Origin: Dyella terrae
GTDB lineage: Bacteria > Pseudomonadota > Gammaproteobacteria > Xanthomonadales > Rhodanobacteraceae
NCBI RefSeq assembly: GCF_022394535.1
Contig: NZ_CP089414.1
Coordinates: forward strand, 4,650,001-4,714,000
Reading direction: 5' to 3'
Length of the DNA stretch: 64,000 bases
Both the position numbers and the translations under genes were made by a program. Each line of letters opens with the position of its first letter. Position 1 is the first letter of the stretch. This document shows positions 33,320 through 42,442 of this stretch, one piece after another. The notes below the pieces were generated by a model. It was not told the DNA's origin, ran no database searches, and saw only the letters and a program-made list of their open reading frames with translations.

Positions 33320-34627
33320 ATGTTTAGCTACTACCTTGATCTGGCACTGCGTAGCCTGAGGCGCAACAAGATGCTCACCGCGCTGATGGTGCTGGCCATT
33401 GCGCTGGGTATCGGGGCGAGCATGACGACGCTGACGGTGCTCCATGTGCTGTCGGGCGATCCGCTGCCGGGAACCAGCACCATGCTGTTCTATCCCCAGA
33501 TAGATCCACGGGACATGGACGGCTACGAAGAGGGCAAGCGGCCACCCGAGCAGGTCTCCTGGCCGGACGGCCAGAACCTGCTGCATGCCAAGCGTGCCGA
33601 CCGTCAAGCGTTGATGACCGGCGGCTCCGTGGCGGTGCAGCCGGCGCAAGCCAACATGGATCCGTTCTTTAGCGATGCACGCTATACAACGAGCGATTTC
33701 TTCCCGATGTTCAAGGTGCCGTTCCTCTATGGACGCCCCTGGAGCGCGCAGGAGGATGACGCCAAGGCTCGCGTGGTGGTGATCACTCGCACGCTCAACC
33801 AGAAGCTGTTCGGTGGCAAGAACAGCGTAGGTGAGACGCTGCGCATCAAGGATGCGGCACTCCAGGTCATTGGCGTGCTCGACGATTGGCGACCCACGCC
33901 GCGCTTCTACGACCTGAACACGGGTAGCAACTACGGCACGACAGAAGATGTGTTCGTTCCGTTGAGCACCTCCCGCGATGCGCATTTCGCGCACGACGGT
34001 AGTACCGATTGCTGGGGTAGCGGCGGCGGCGACGACGATCACGCCGAAACCGCACCCTGCGTGTGGCTGCAGTATTGGGTGCAGTTGGATAGCCCGGCCA
34101 AGGTCGCTGCGTATCGTGAGTTCCTGGTGCATTACTCACAGGAGCAGAAAACCTTGGGTCGCTTCCAGCGCCCGCCCAATGTGGAACTACCCAACTTGAT
34201 GGAGTGGATGGACGTCAACAAGGTGGTGCCGGGCGATGTGCGGCTGCAGACGTGGCTGGCGCTGGGCTTCCTCCTGGTGTGCCTGGTCAACACCGTGGGG
34301 CTGATGCTGGCCAAGTTTCTGCGCCGCGCCGGCGAGCTCGGCGTGCGGCGCGCGCTGGGTGCGTCCAAGCGCGAGGTATTCACGCAATTGCTGGTGGAGT
34401 CCGGTGTGATCGGTCTGGCGGGTGGCTCTTTCGGTCTGTTGCTGGCCTTTGTTGGGCTATGGCTGGTACGCAAACAGCCGTCCAGCTATGCGGCGCTCGC
34501 GCATATGAGCATGGGCATGCTGCTGTTCACCTTTCTACTGGCGGTGGGCACAACCCTGCTCGCCGGCTTGCTTCCGGCCTGGCGTGCCTGCCAGATCACC
34601 CCTGCGCTGCAACTGAAGAGCCAATAA
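33320..34627 (+). CDS. MacB/FtsX-type permease, pair 3 subunit A
   Basis: 435 aa. More diverged than pairs 1-2 but with the same layout: an N-terminal helix (about 18-40), a periplasmic domain with C231 (STDCWGS) and C247 (APCVW), and three C-terminal helices. The signature is LMLAKFLRRAGELGVRRALGA and the tail WRACQITPALQLKSQ. The insert between the cysteines is Gly/Asp-rich rather than the sequence seen in pairs 1-2, so this is where A subunits vary. B follows after 10 bases. Confidence 0.92.
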   Translation: MFSYYLDLALRSLRRNKMLTALMVLAIALGIGASMTTLTVLHVLSGDPLPGTSTMLFYPQIDPRDMDGYEEGKRPPEQVSWPDGQNLLHAKRADRQALMTGGSVAVQPAQANMDPFFSDARYTTSDFFPMFKVPFLYGRPWSAQEDDAKARVVVITRTLNQKLFGGKNSVGETLRIKDAALQVIGVLDDWRPTPRFYDLNTGSNYGTTEDVFVPLSTSRDAHFAHDGSTDCWGSGGGDDDHAETAPCVWLQYWVQLDSPAKVAAYREFLVHYSQEQKTLGRFQRPPNVELPNLMEWMDVNKVVPGDVRLQTWLALGFLLVCLVNTVGLMLAKFLRRAGELGVRRALGASKREVFTQLLVESGVIGLAGGSFGLLLAFVGLWLVRKQPSSYAALAHMSMGMLLFTFLLAVGTTLLAGLLPAWRACQITPALQLKSQ

Positions 34628-34637
34628 GGATCAGGTG

Positions 34638-35861
34638 ATGGAAATTCTTCCCATTCTGTCGACCTTGCGTCGCCACAAGACCACTGCCTTCCTGGTGATC
34701 CTGGAGATCGCGCTGACCTGCGCCATCGTGTGCAACGCCGTCTTCATCATCAACCAGCGCATCGAGCGTATCCACATGCAAAGCGGTGTGGACGAACAAC
34801 GCCTGCTGCACATCGCATTGGCAAACATCGGCGCCGGCAAGGACGAGAAGGCCCGTAGCGAGGAAGATCTCGCCGCGCTACGGCAGATCCCCGGTGTCGT
34901 CTCGGTGGCATCGGTCAGCCAGGTGCCGTTCGGCAACTCCTCATCCAATGCTTCGATCAAACTTGATCCCAAGCAGCGCATTGCTACGACCAATGCCACC
35001 AACTACTTCGGTGTGAACATCACCCAGACATTGGGTACGCAGCTGATCGCCGGGCGCGAGTTGACGGCTGACGACTACATGGACATGGAAGACGTGCTCA
35101 ACGCGGTGGCTCGGCACGATCCCAAGGCCATACCCAAGACCGTGGTGATCACGCAAGCGCTGGCCCAACGCATGTGGCCCGGACAATCGGCTGTCGGCAA
35201 GCAGCTCTTCATGTCTGACTACGGATTCACCGTGGTGGGTGTGGTGAAGGATCTTGTGCGGCCATCGATCTGGGATGACTCGATCGCGGGATACAGCATG
35301 GTGTTGCCTATGCGCGTGTCCAACGGTGAGTACGTTGTGCGAGTAGACGATCCGAAGAACCGCGAGCGCGTGCTGAAGACCGCCGTGGCCAAGCTCAAGG
35401 AGATCAACCCGCATCGTGTTGTGCTCAAGCAGCATCTGTTGAGCAATATGCGCGAGGATTTCTTCCAGAACGATAGGGCGATGGCTGGCCTCCTGGTGGG
35501 TGTGTGCATCGCGCTGCTCGTCGTCACTGCATTGGGCATCGTGGGCCTGGGCAGTTTCTGGGTGGCACAGCGTCGCCGGCAGATCGGCGTGCGCCGCGCG
35601 TTGGGTGCCACACGCGTGAACATCCTCAACTACTTCCAGACAGAGAATTTCCTGCTGGCCACGATTGGCATCGCCGTGGGCATGGTGCTGGCCTACGGCA
35701 TCAACTTGTTGCTGATGGTGCACTACGAGTTGCCGCGTCTACCCGGTATCTACTTCCCAGTGGGTGCGTTGTCGTTGTGGATTATCGGGCAGCTGGCGGT
35801 GCTGGGCCCCGCCATGCGGGCGGCCGCGGTGCCGCCAGTGGTGGCGACCCGATCGGTCTGA
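34638..35861 (+). CDS. MacB/FtsX-type permease, pair 3 subunit B
   Basis: 407 aa from the ATG at 34638 (a GTG one codon earlier is possible). It begins MEILPILSTLRRHKTTAFLV, has the FtsX signature VAQRRRQIGVRRALGATRVNIL, and ends PAMRAAAVPPVVATRSV. It is less like pairs 1-2 B than those are to each other. A strong hairpin and a 111-base gap separate it from pair 4. Confidence 0.91.
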   Translation: MEILPILSTLRRHKTTAFLVILEIALTCAIVCNAVFIINQRIERIHMQSGVDEQRLLHIALANIGAGKDEKARSEEDLAALRQIPGVVSVASVSQVPFGNSSSNASIKLDPKQRIATTNATNYFGVNITQTLGTQLIAGRELTADDYMDMEDVLNAVARHDPKAIPKTVVITQALAQRMWPGQSAVGKQLFMSDYGFTVVGVVKDLVRPSIWDDSIAGYSMVLPMRVSNGEYVVRVDDPKNRERVLKTAVAKLKEINPHRVVLKQHLLSNMREDFFQNDRAMAGLLVGVCIALLVVTALGIVGLGSFWVAQRRRQIGVRRALGATRVNILNYFQTENFLLATIGIAVGMVLAYGINLLLMVHYELPRLPGIYFPVGALSLWIIGQLAVLGPAMRAAAVPPVVATRSV

Positions 35862-35875
35862 TCGACGAGGAAGAG

Positions 35876-35906
35876 AGCGGCGTGGTTCGAACGGAACCAT
35901 GCCGCT
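35876..35906 (+). terminator. Hairpin between permease pairs 3 and 4
   Basis: AGCGGCGTGGTTC (35876-35888) pairs with GAACCATGCCGCT (35894-35906) with one G-T contact and a 5-base loop. It lies 14 bases after the pair 3 B stop. No T-run follows. Confidence 0.5.
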
Positions 35907-35972
35907 TTGGAGGGGCGTCAGGTGGTGACGCCGCCGTGGATACGAGCGATACACGCAACAGGGACGAAACGC

Positions 35973-37304
35973 ATGCGTTACAACCTGACGTTGGCCTGGG
36001 AAGGACTGAAGCGGTATCCACGAAGCACCATCCTCGCAGTGCTCACGGTCGCGATGGGGCTGGCCGCCACCATGACGACGCTGGCGCTGCTACACCAACT
36101 GACGGCCGACCCGCTGCCAGGACGCAGCGGTCACCTATACCTGGCATGGGTGGACACCGTTCGGGCCAAGCCGCAGCAGAACCAGTCGCTTAACGACATT
36201 ACCGTAGAGAACTATCACCGGATCAAATGGGACGATGCACAGGTGTTGCTGCGCGATCATCGCGCAACCTGGCAGGCACCGATGGCCAGCGTTTTTACGG
36301 AAATGACGGGGGATGGGGAGCATGCGCCACACCGGCGCGACTATCTGCTGGCGACCACCAGCGAGTTTATGCCGATGCTGGGGGTGTCCTTGCGCAGCGG
36401 ACGCGGCTGGTCGGCTGCGGAGGACGCTGCGCGCGCGCCAGTTGCCATCGTCGACAGCGACATGGCCGTGCGGCTGTATGGCACGGTCGACGTGCTGGGG
36501 CGTGGCCTCAAGCTTGGGCATGGTGTATTCCGTATTATCGGCGTGACGGCACCTTTCTCGCCGCAGCCTCACTTCTACGATTTGTCGGCCATCACGTTTA
36601 GCGGTAGCCAACGCGACATGGCTTTCGTCCCCCTGGGGGCTTTGCTGGATGCGGGCGTCGACCTGGCGAGCAGCGACGCCTGTGACGAAAACGGTCCCAA
36701 GAAGTCGACGCTGTTCGGTACCGATGCTGCGCACTGTTCGTCGCTGAGTTATTGGGTAGACCTGCCAGACGGCAAAGCGGTGGCCGACTTTCGCGCCTAT
36801 CTCCAACACTACGCGGAGAACCAGCAATCGCTGGCTGGCTACGGCAAGTCCGCTCGTGCGGAGCTGACCGGTGTGGGAGCCTGGTTGAGCAAGCAGAACG
36901 TCGTTCCTGACAACGTGCGGCTCAACGCGTGGTTGGCCGGTTCATTCCTGCTGCTGTGCATGGCCAACGTTGCCGGGCTGCTGGCGGCGCGCTTCCTCCG
37001 GCGTGGTGCGGAGATCGGCATACGCCGAGCGCTAGGTGCGCCGCGTTCCGCGATCTTCCAGCAGCACGTGTTCGAGGCCGCCTTGATCTGCTTGGTCGGC
37101 GGTGTGCTCGCCTTGCCGCTGACGTTGTTTGGCTTATGGACGCTGCGGCTGCAGGCCAGCGGCTTTACCGATCTGGCCCGTCTCGACCCGGCGATGTTCG
37201 TGGCGTTGTTCGCCCTGGCTCTGGTGGTCGGCATCGTCACTGGCTGGTTGCCGGCGTGGCGCGCATCGCGCGTGGAGCCGGGCCTGCAGGTCAAGAGCGC
37301 ATAA
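35973..37304 (+). CDS. MacB/FtsX-type permease, pair 4 subunit A
   Basis: 443 aa, the most diverged A subunit. I start at the ATG 35973 (MRYNLTLAWEGLKRYPRS), where the sequence aligns with the other A subunits; the frame is open 22 codons further upstream but that part overlaps the hairpin. The periplasmic Cys pair is kept (C237 in SSDACDE, C255 in AAHCSS) although surrounding sequence is unrelated. The signature is LLAARFLRRGAEIGIRRALGA and the tail WRASRVEPGLQVKSA. Confidence 0.91.
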   Translation: MRYNLTLAWEGLKRYPRSTILAVLTVAMGLAATMTTLALLHQLTADPLPGRSGHLYLAWVDTVRAKPQQNQSLNDITVENYHRIKWDDAQVLLRDHRATWQAPMASVFTEMTGDGEHAPHRRDYLLATTSEFMPMLGVSLRSGRGWSAAEDAARAPVAIVDSDMAVRLYGTVDVLGRGLKLGHGVFRIIGVTAPFSPQPHFYDLSAITFSGSQRDMAFVPLGALLDAGVDLASSDACDENGPKKSTLFGTDAAHCSSLSYWVDLPDGKAVADFRAYLQHYAENQQSLAGYGKSARAELTGVGAWLSKQNVVPDNVRLNAWLAGSFLLLCMANVAGLLAARFLRRGAEIGIRRALGAPRSAIFQQHVFEAALICLVGGVLALPLTLFGLWTLRLQASGFTDLARLDPAMFVALFALALVVGIVTGWLPAWRASRVEPGLQVKSA

Positions 37305-37314
37305 GGGGAATGTG

Positions 37315-38565
37315 ATGTCACTTGCCGTCATGCTCAAGATACTGCGTCGCCATGCGTTGATGCCTGCACTGGTGCTGTTTCAGGTGGCCCTGGCATGCGC
37401 CATTCTTTGCAATGTGTTGTTTCTCGTGTGGCAGCGTGTGCAGCCGATGGTTGCGCCCAGCGGCCTGGCGGAGGACGAACTGGTGCTGGTGGACCAGGTC
37501 ACTTCGCGCGTGCGTCCATGGACGGGGGCGGAGGTGCGCGCCGGCCAGTTGGCGCTGAGCCACGCGCCCGGCGTGCGCTCCGCCTCGGCTGCGTTGGGGC
37601 TACCGATGATCGGCACGATGATGATCGACTACACCCTGCAATCGCCCAGGGGCGTCAAGGTTGGCGTGAACGGTTATTTCGGCGAGGGACTGGTGAACTC
37701 GCTGGGCCTGCAACTCGTGGCGGGGCGCGATTTCCTGCCCTCGGAGTATCGCGACTTTGGCGTCAACCATTCCTCCAGCGGCATCCCCGCAACCAGCGCG
37801 GCCGAGCCCATCATCATCCCTCAATCACTGGCAACGCAGCTGTTCGGTGACCAGCCTGCGGTGGGGCAGATCCTGCAGGTTCCCGACGAGCCCGATGGGC
37901 ATGGTTACCAAGTGGTGGGGGTAGTGCGCCATCTGATGCGCAACCAATTGGACATGGCGACGGATGGACGCGCCGACAACACGTTGCTGGCCGCCAAACG
38001 TGTGGGCGATACCGCCATGGTGGGTTATGCGGTGCGCATCGATCCGGCCATGCGCGAGGTTGCCCTGCATGGCATTCGCGAGGCCATCCGGCAGGCATTC
38101 GGCCCACTGTTGAGCGATGACATACCGGTGAAGATCACCACCTACGCCGAACGGCGGCACGAAGCGCTGGAAAGCGCACGCGCAGCTCTGTGGCTGTTCG
38201 CTGGCGTGACGCTGGCCGTGCTCGTGGTGACGGCCATCGGCATCATGGGTCTCACAGGGTTCTGGGTGCAGCGCCGCACGCGGCAGATCGGCATCCAGCG
38301 TGCGCTGGGGGCGCGGCGTTCGCAGGTACTGCGCTACTTCATGGTGGAGAACCTGCTCATCGCCGGCGCTGGCGTGCTCATCGGCATGGCCTTGGCCTAT
38401 GTCGCCAACGCAGTGCTCATGCGGCACTACGAGTTGCCGCGGCTGCCCTGGGCCTACCTTCCCATCGGTGGGGCGGTGGTGCTGTTGCTCGGCCAGCTTG
38501 CGGTATGGTCGCCGGCCAGGCGGGCGGCCGATGCGCCCCCGGTCGTGGCCACGCGGTCGGTTTAG
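37315..38565 (+). CDS. MacB/FtsX-type permease, pair 4 subunit B
   Basis: 416 aa from the ATG at 37315 (a GTG lies one codon earlier), 10 bases after its A partner, with an AAGGGGA ribosome-binding site. It begins MSLAVMLKILRRHALMPALV, has the signature VQRRTRQIGIQRALGARRSQVL, and ends PARRAADAPPVVATRSV. It is the last permease; a long hairpin follows. Confidence 0.91.
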   Translation: MSLAVMLKILRRHALMPALVLFQVALACAILCNVLFLVWQRVQPMVAPSGLAEDELVLVDQVTSRVRPWTGAEVRAGQLALSHAPGVRSASAALGLPMIGTMMIDYTLQSPRGVKVGVNGYFGEGLVNSLGLQLVAGRDFLPSEYRDFGVNHSSSGIPATSAAEPIIIPQSLATQLFGDQPAVGQILQVPDEPDGHGYQVVGVVRHLMRNQLDMATDGRADNTLLAAKRVGDTAMVGYAVRIDPAMREVALHGIREAIRQAFGPLLSDDIPVKITTYAERRHEALESARAALWLFAGVTLAVLVVTAIGIMGLTGFWVQRRTRQIGIQRALGARRSQVLRYFMVENLLIAGAGVLIGMALAYVANAVLMRHYELPRLPWAYLPIGGAVVLLLGQLAVWSPARRAADAPPVVATRSV

Positions 38566-38580
38566 TTGGCTTAGCTGAAC

Positions 38581-38614
38581 GGCCGCCCGTGCGGTTCGGC
38601 ACGGGCAGGCGGCC
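38581..38614 (+). terminator. Long GC-rich hairpin ending the permease array
   Basis: GGCCGCC-CGTGC (38581-38592) pairs with GCACG-GGCA-GGCGGCC (38599-38614), with a small internal bulge. It lies 15 bases after the last permease stop and 44 bases before the DUF885 gene. No T-run, so read-through into the next gene is possible. Confidence 0.55.
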
Positions 38615-38658
38615 GGTGGGTGTGCAGAATAGGCGTATCTCAACCCGAGGGTGACCCC

Positions 38659-40464
38659 ATGAAGATCGGACCGCGTATGTTGTTGGCGGGTGTGGTGATG
38701 TCGGCGGCGTGTGCCGTCACAGTGCAAGCCGCTACGACGGACGTACCCACCCGCGTGAAGGCGCTCAACGCCCTGCTCGCCGAGCAGTGGCAGCACACGC
38801 TGGAAACGCAGCCTGAGTTCGCCACGATCCTGGGCGACCTCCGCTACAACGATCGCTGGGCGGACAACTCCCCGGCCTTTGCCGACCGTGAGTACGCGGT
38901 GGACAAGGCGTTCCTGAAGCGCTTCCAGGCCATCGATACCACCGGCTTCTCGGAGGAGGACAAGCTCAACCAGCAGCTGATGGTGCGCAGGCTCACCGAC
39001 GCACTGAAGGCGCACGAGCTGAAGGTGGATGAGATGCCGCTGGAACAGATGAGCGGCGTGCATCTGCAGTTGGCCGGCTTCGTCAGCTCCATCCCATTCG
39101 ACAATACCAAGGAATACGACGATTACCTCAAGCGTCTGCAGGCCGTGCCGGCGCTGTTCGACCAGGCGACCGAAACCGCGCGCCTGGGCTTGAAGAACGG
39201 CATGATGCCGCCCAAGTATCTGCTTGAAAAAGTGGTCACCCAGATCGACAGCATCGGCAAGCCCGCTGGCATGGACAGCGTGTTTGCCGAGCCGCTGAAG
39301 CACTTCCCCAAGACGGTCTCTGCCGCCGATCAGAAGCGCCTGCACGACGCCATCCTCGCCGCCATCGACCAGCAGGTTCGCCCGGCTTTCGACAAGCTCG
39401 GTACATTCGTGAAGAACGACTATGCCCCGCATGGCCGCACCGAACCGGGCGTGTGGCAGCTGCCCAACGGCAATGCGATCTATGCGTTCCAGGTGGAGCA
39501 GATGACCACCACCAAGGAAAGCCCGGAGCGCATCCACGAGATCGGCCTGTCCGAGGTGAAGCGCATCGAAGGCGAGATGACCGAGATTGCCAAGCAGCAG
39601 GGCTTCAAGGACCTGGCGAGCTTCCGCGAATCGCTCAAGACCAACCCGAAGGTGCACGCAACCTCGCGCGAGGACATCCTCAACCGCTATCGCGATTACC
39701 TCGCCGGCATGCAGCCGGAACTGCCCAAGCAGTTTGGCCTACTGCCGAAGACCAAAGTGGAAGTGGTGCCGGTGGAAGCGTTCCGCGAGAAGGAAGCGGC
39801 CGCTGCCGAATACCACCAGGGTACGCCCGACGGTTCGCGTCCGGGCCAGATCTTCGTCAATACCGGCGACTACCAGAACCGTAGCGTGCTGACGATCGAG
39901 TCGACGGCCTATCACGAAGGCATCCCGGGCCATCACATGCAGATCTCCATCGCGCAGACGCTGCAGGGTCTGCCGCCGTTCCGCCAGCAGGCTGGCTACA
40001 ACGCCTACATTGAAGGCTGGGCGCTGTATGCCGAGCAGCTCGGCCATGAGCTGGGCTTCTACAAGGACCCGCTGTCGTACTACGGCCACCTCTCCGATGA
40101 ACTGCTGCGCGCTGATCGCCTCGTGCTCGACACCGGCGTGCACTACAAGCATTGGACGCGCCAGCAGATGGTGGATTTCTTCCATGCACACTCCAGCGAG
40201 GACGAGCCGGACGTGCAGGCCGAGACCGACCGTTACATCACGTGGCCGGGTCAGGCCTTGGCCTACAAGACGGGTCAGCTGAAGATCCTGGAGCTGCGCG
40301 CGCGTGCCAAGAAGGAATTGGGTGACAAGTTCGACATCCGTGCCTTCCACGACGAGATCCTCAATGGTGGCGCGCTGCCGCTGGACGTGCTGGAAGCTCG
40401 CACTGACGCGTGGATCGCGGCGGTGAAGGCAGGCAAGGCGCCGGCGCACCCGGCTGCCGGTTGA
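38659..40464 (+). CDS. Secreted DUF885 family metallopeptidase-like protein
   Basis: 601 aa. Residues 1-25 are a signal peptide (MLLAGVVMSAACAVTVQAA). The DUF885 zinc-site motif YHEGIPGHHMQ is intact, and GWALYAEQLGHELG downstream supplies the further acidic ligand region. The TWPGQALAYKTGQLKILELR block near the C-terminus is typical. Family members are predicted periplasmic or lipoprotein peptidases of unclear substrate. It lies directly behind the permease array in the same direction, so it may process the substrate of the array or act on the same envelope stressor. The ATG at 38659 has a CGAGGGTG site. Confidence 0.88.
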   Translation: MKIGPRMLLAGVVMSAACAVTVQAATTDVPTRVKALNALLAEQWQHTLETQPEFATILGDLRYNDRWADNSPAFADREYAVDKAFLKRFQAIDTTGFSEEDKLNQQLMVRRLTDALKAHELKVDEMPLEQMSGVHLQLAGFVSSIPFDNTKEYDDYLKRLQAVPALFDQATETARLGLKNGMMPPKYLLEKVVTQIDSIGKPAGMDSVFAEPLKHFPKTVSAADQKRLHDAILAAIDQQVRPAFDKLGTFVKNDYAPHGRTEPGVWQLPNGNAIYAFQVEQMTTTKESPERIHEIGLSEVKRIEGEMTEIAKQQGFKDLASFRESLKTNPKVHATSREDILNRYRDYLAGMQPELPKQFGLLPKTKVEVVPVEAFREKEAAAAEYHQGTPDGSRPGQIFVNTGDYQNRSVLTIESTAYHEGIPGHHMQISIAQTLQGLPPFRQQAGYNAYIEGWALYAEQLGHELGFYKDPLSYYGHLSDELLRADRLVLDTGVHYKHWTRQQMVDFFHAHSSEDEPDVQAETDRYITWPGQALAYKTGQLKILELRARAKKELGDKFDIRAFHDEILNGGALPLDVLEARTDAWIAAVKAGKAPAHPAAG

Positions 40465-40470
40465 TGTATG

Positions 40471-40497
40471 GCGCGCGCCGTCGAAGGCGGCGCGCGC
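40471..40497 (+). terminator. Hairpin between the DUF885 and PDZ genes
   Basis: GCGCGCGCCG (40471-40480) and CGGCGCGCGC (40488-40497) form a perfect 10-bp stem with a 7-base loop, six bases after the peptidase stop. It is followed by TTCTGCGG, not a full T-run. Confidence 0.5.
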
Positions 40498-40516
40498 TTC
40501 TGCGGGGAGGGATGAC

Positions 40517-40954
40517 ATGCGACGAGCGTTGAAGCACTTACTGCTGGTCGCTGGCCTGTTGCTGCCGGCGAGCCAGGCGCTAGCCTTGGATTGGTTCGCC
40601 TGGCAGTCCACCGATACCCTGCGCTGGCGCAGCGAGGGGCAGTACATGCATCTGGCGACGGAGAAGGGCGGCGGCGTCAGGGTGGTGAAAGAAACGCCGG
40701 TGGATCTCTGGGGTCTTTCCGCGGGCGACGTGATCCTCGAGGCCGACGGCAAACCGGTGGCGCACGTCGCCGACCTGGTCGCTACGCTGCGTGCCCACGG
40801 CGCCTCGCCCATGCCTTTGAAGGTGCGTCGCAACGGCAGCGAACAACAAGTGATGCTCGCCGCTAAGGCCCGCGTCGACCTGTTGCACGAGGCTCCAGCG
40901 GCTCCACCAGCGCCTCCGGCACTCCCCGCACCACCGGCGCCGCCGGGCGGTTGA
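40517..40954 (+). CDS. Secreted PDZ-domain protein
   Basis: 145 aa. A signal peptide covers about 1-23 (LLLVAGLLLPASQALA). A single PDZ domain follows (about 50-120): GGGVRVVKETPVDLWGLSAG, then DVILEADGKPV, and a carboxylate-binding-type region. The last 20 residues are a Pro/Ala tail (PAAPPAPPALPAPPAPPGG), typical of surface linkers. No protease domain is attached, so it may present peptides to, or regulate, the neighbouring DUF885 peptidase or the histidine kinase. This is inference. The gap to the response-regulator gene is 82 bases. Confidence 0.85.
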   Translation: MRRALKHLLLVAGLLLPASQALALDWFAWQSTDTLRWRSEGQYMHLATEKGGGVRVVKETPVDLWGLSAGDVILEADGKPVAHVADLVATLRAHGASPMPLKVRRNGSEQQVMLAAKARVDLLHEAPAAPPAPPALPAPPAPPGG

Positions 40955-41036
40955 ATCACCAACAGCGACGAATCGACAGAATGATGGCAACCTTTTGGCG
41001 TGGAGCTGCATCCACGTATACATGTGCAAGCGACGA

Positions 41037-42374
41037 ATGCGAACCGTACTGATCATCGATGACAACCCGGCCGTGGGTGAGGCGCTGTCTTTGGCGCTTT
41101 CCCTGCATGAGATCCGCCCGCTCACCGCGCTCACGCCTGAACAAGGCTTGGCCATGCTCGAAACCGAGCGGGTGGACGTAGTGATCCAGGACATGAACTT
41201 CACGGCCGACACCACCTCGGGCGAGGAGGGCATCGCGCTGTTCCGCGATATCCGCCATCGCCATACCGACCTGCCGGTGATCCTGCTCACCGCTTGGACG
41301 CACCTGGAAACGGCAGTAGAACTGGTGAAGGCCGGCGCGGCGGACTATCTCGCCAAGCCCTGGGACGACGCCAAGCTGCTCACCACGGTGGAGAACCTGC
41401 TGGAGCTGTCGGAATCCACCCGCGAGGTGACGCGCACTCGCAACGAACGCCGCAAGCGCCGTGAAGACCTGCAGCGCCGCTATGACCTCAACGGCATCGT
41501 GTTCGCCTCCGAGGCGATGGCGCGCACGCTGGACCTGGCCTGCCAGGTGGCGCGCTCGGACGTGCCCGTGCTCATCACTGGCCCCAACGGCGCCGGCAAG
41601 GAGCGTATCGCCGCGATCGTGCATGCCAATTCGGGCGTGAAGCGCGGTCCCTTTGTTGCAGTGAACTGCGGCGCCTTGCCGGGTGAGCTGATCGAGGCCG
41701 AACTGTTCGGCGCCGATGCCGGCGCATATACCGGCGCCAACAAGGCGCGCGAGGGCCGTTTCGAATTGGCCGACGGCGGCACGCTGTTCCTCGATGAGAT
41801 CGGCAATCTGCCACTGTCGGGGCAGGTGAAGCTGCTGCGCGTGCTGGAAACTGGCCAGTTCGAGCGACTGGGTTCCGGCCGCACGCGCCATGTGAAGGTG
41901 CGTGTGCTGAGCGCGACCAATGCGGACCTGAAGGCAATGATCCGCGCAGGTACCTTCCGCGAAGACTTGTACTATCGCCTCAACGTCATCGAGGTGAACC
42001 TGCCGTCGTTGTCCGACCGCGTGGACGACATCATGCCGTTGGCTGATTTTTTCCTCGACAGCCGCGCCGAACTGACCGATGCCGCGCGCGATGCACTGCT
42101 GGGCTATGCGTGGCCCGGCAATGTGCGCGAGTTGAAGAACGCCATCGAGCGCGCTGCGCTGCTGGCCACCGATGGTCGCATCACGTCGGAGCTGCTCAAC
42201 CTGCCGCAGTTGGCCGCTGCAGGTGCGCGCAATCTGGATGAACCCAGTCGTGAATCGGTAGAGGCTGCCCTGGACAAGGCGGGCGGTGTGGTCAGTCGTG
42301 CCGCCCAGTCGTTGGGGTTGTCGCGGCAGGCGTTGTATCGCCGCATGGAGCGTTACGGGCTGGCCCAGGTGTAA
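41037..42374 (+). CDS. NtrC-family sigma-54-dependent response regulator
   Basis: 445 aa. Residues 1 to about 120 are a receiver with phospho-acceptor D52 (VVIQDMN). Residues about 150-380 are the AAA+ activator domain with Walker A GPNGAGKE (K188), a GAYTGA loop (229-234, Tyr variant of GAFTGA) that contacts sigma-54, Walker B GGTLFLDEIG, and the arginine finger in REDLYYRLNV. The C-terminus is a Fis-type HTH (VVSRAAQSLGLSRQALYRRM). It should activate the sigma-54 promoter at 25965 through the palindromes at 25853-25909. The ATG at 41037 (MRTVLIIDDN) is the natural receiver start; earlier in-frame starts exist. Its partner kinase is two genes on. Confidence 0.95.
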   Translation: MRTVLIIDDNPAVGEALSLALSLHEIRPLTALTPEQGLAMLETERVDVVIQDMNFTADTTSGEEGIALFRDIRHRHTDLPVILLTAWTHLETAVELVKAGAADYLAKPWDDAKLLTTVENLLELSESTREVTRTRNERRKRREDLQRRYDLNGIVFASEAMARTLDLACQVARSDVPVLITGPNGAGKERIAAIVHANSGVKRGPFVAVNCGALPGELIEAELFGADAGAYTGANKAREGRFELADGGTLFLDEIGNLPLSGQVKLLRVLETGQFERLGSGRTRHVKVRVLSATNADLKAMIRAGTFREDLYYRLNVIEVNLPSLSDRVDDIMPLADFFLDSRAELTDAARDALLGYAWPGNVRELKNAIERAALLATDGRITSELLNLPQLAAAGARNLDEPSRESVEAALDKAGGVVSRAAQSLGLSRQALYRRMERYGLAQV

Positions 42375-42442
42375 CGCGGCTGACGGCGTTGCCCTAGTGG
42401 TGAAGGCCGAGGATGATGTCACGAGGGTCGATGGAGTCCGTC

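Noticed and set aside
41001..41036. TTTTGGCGTGGAGCTGCAT upstream of the response-regulator gene as a second sigma-54 promoter
   Set aside because: GG and GC are separated by 9 rather than 10 bases, and the -24/-12 elements are poor.
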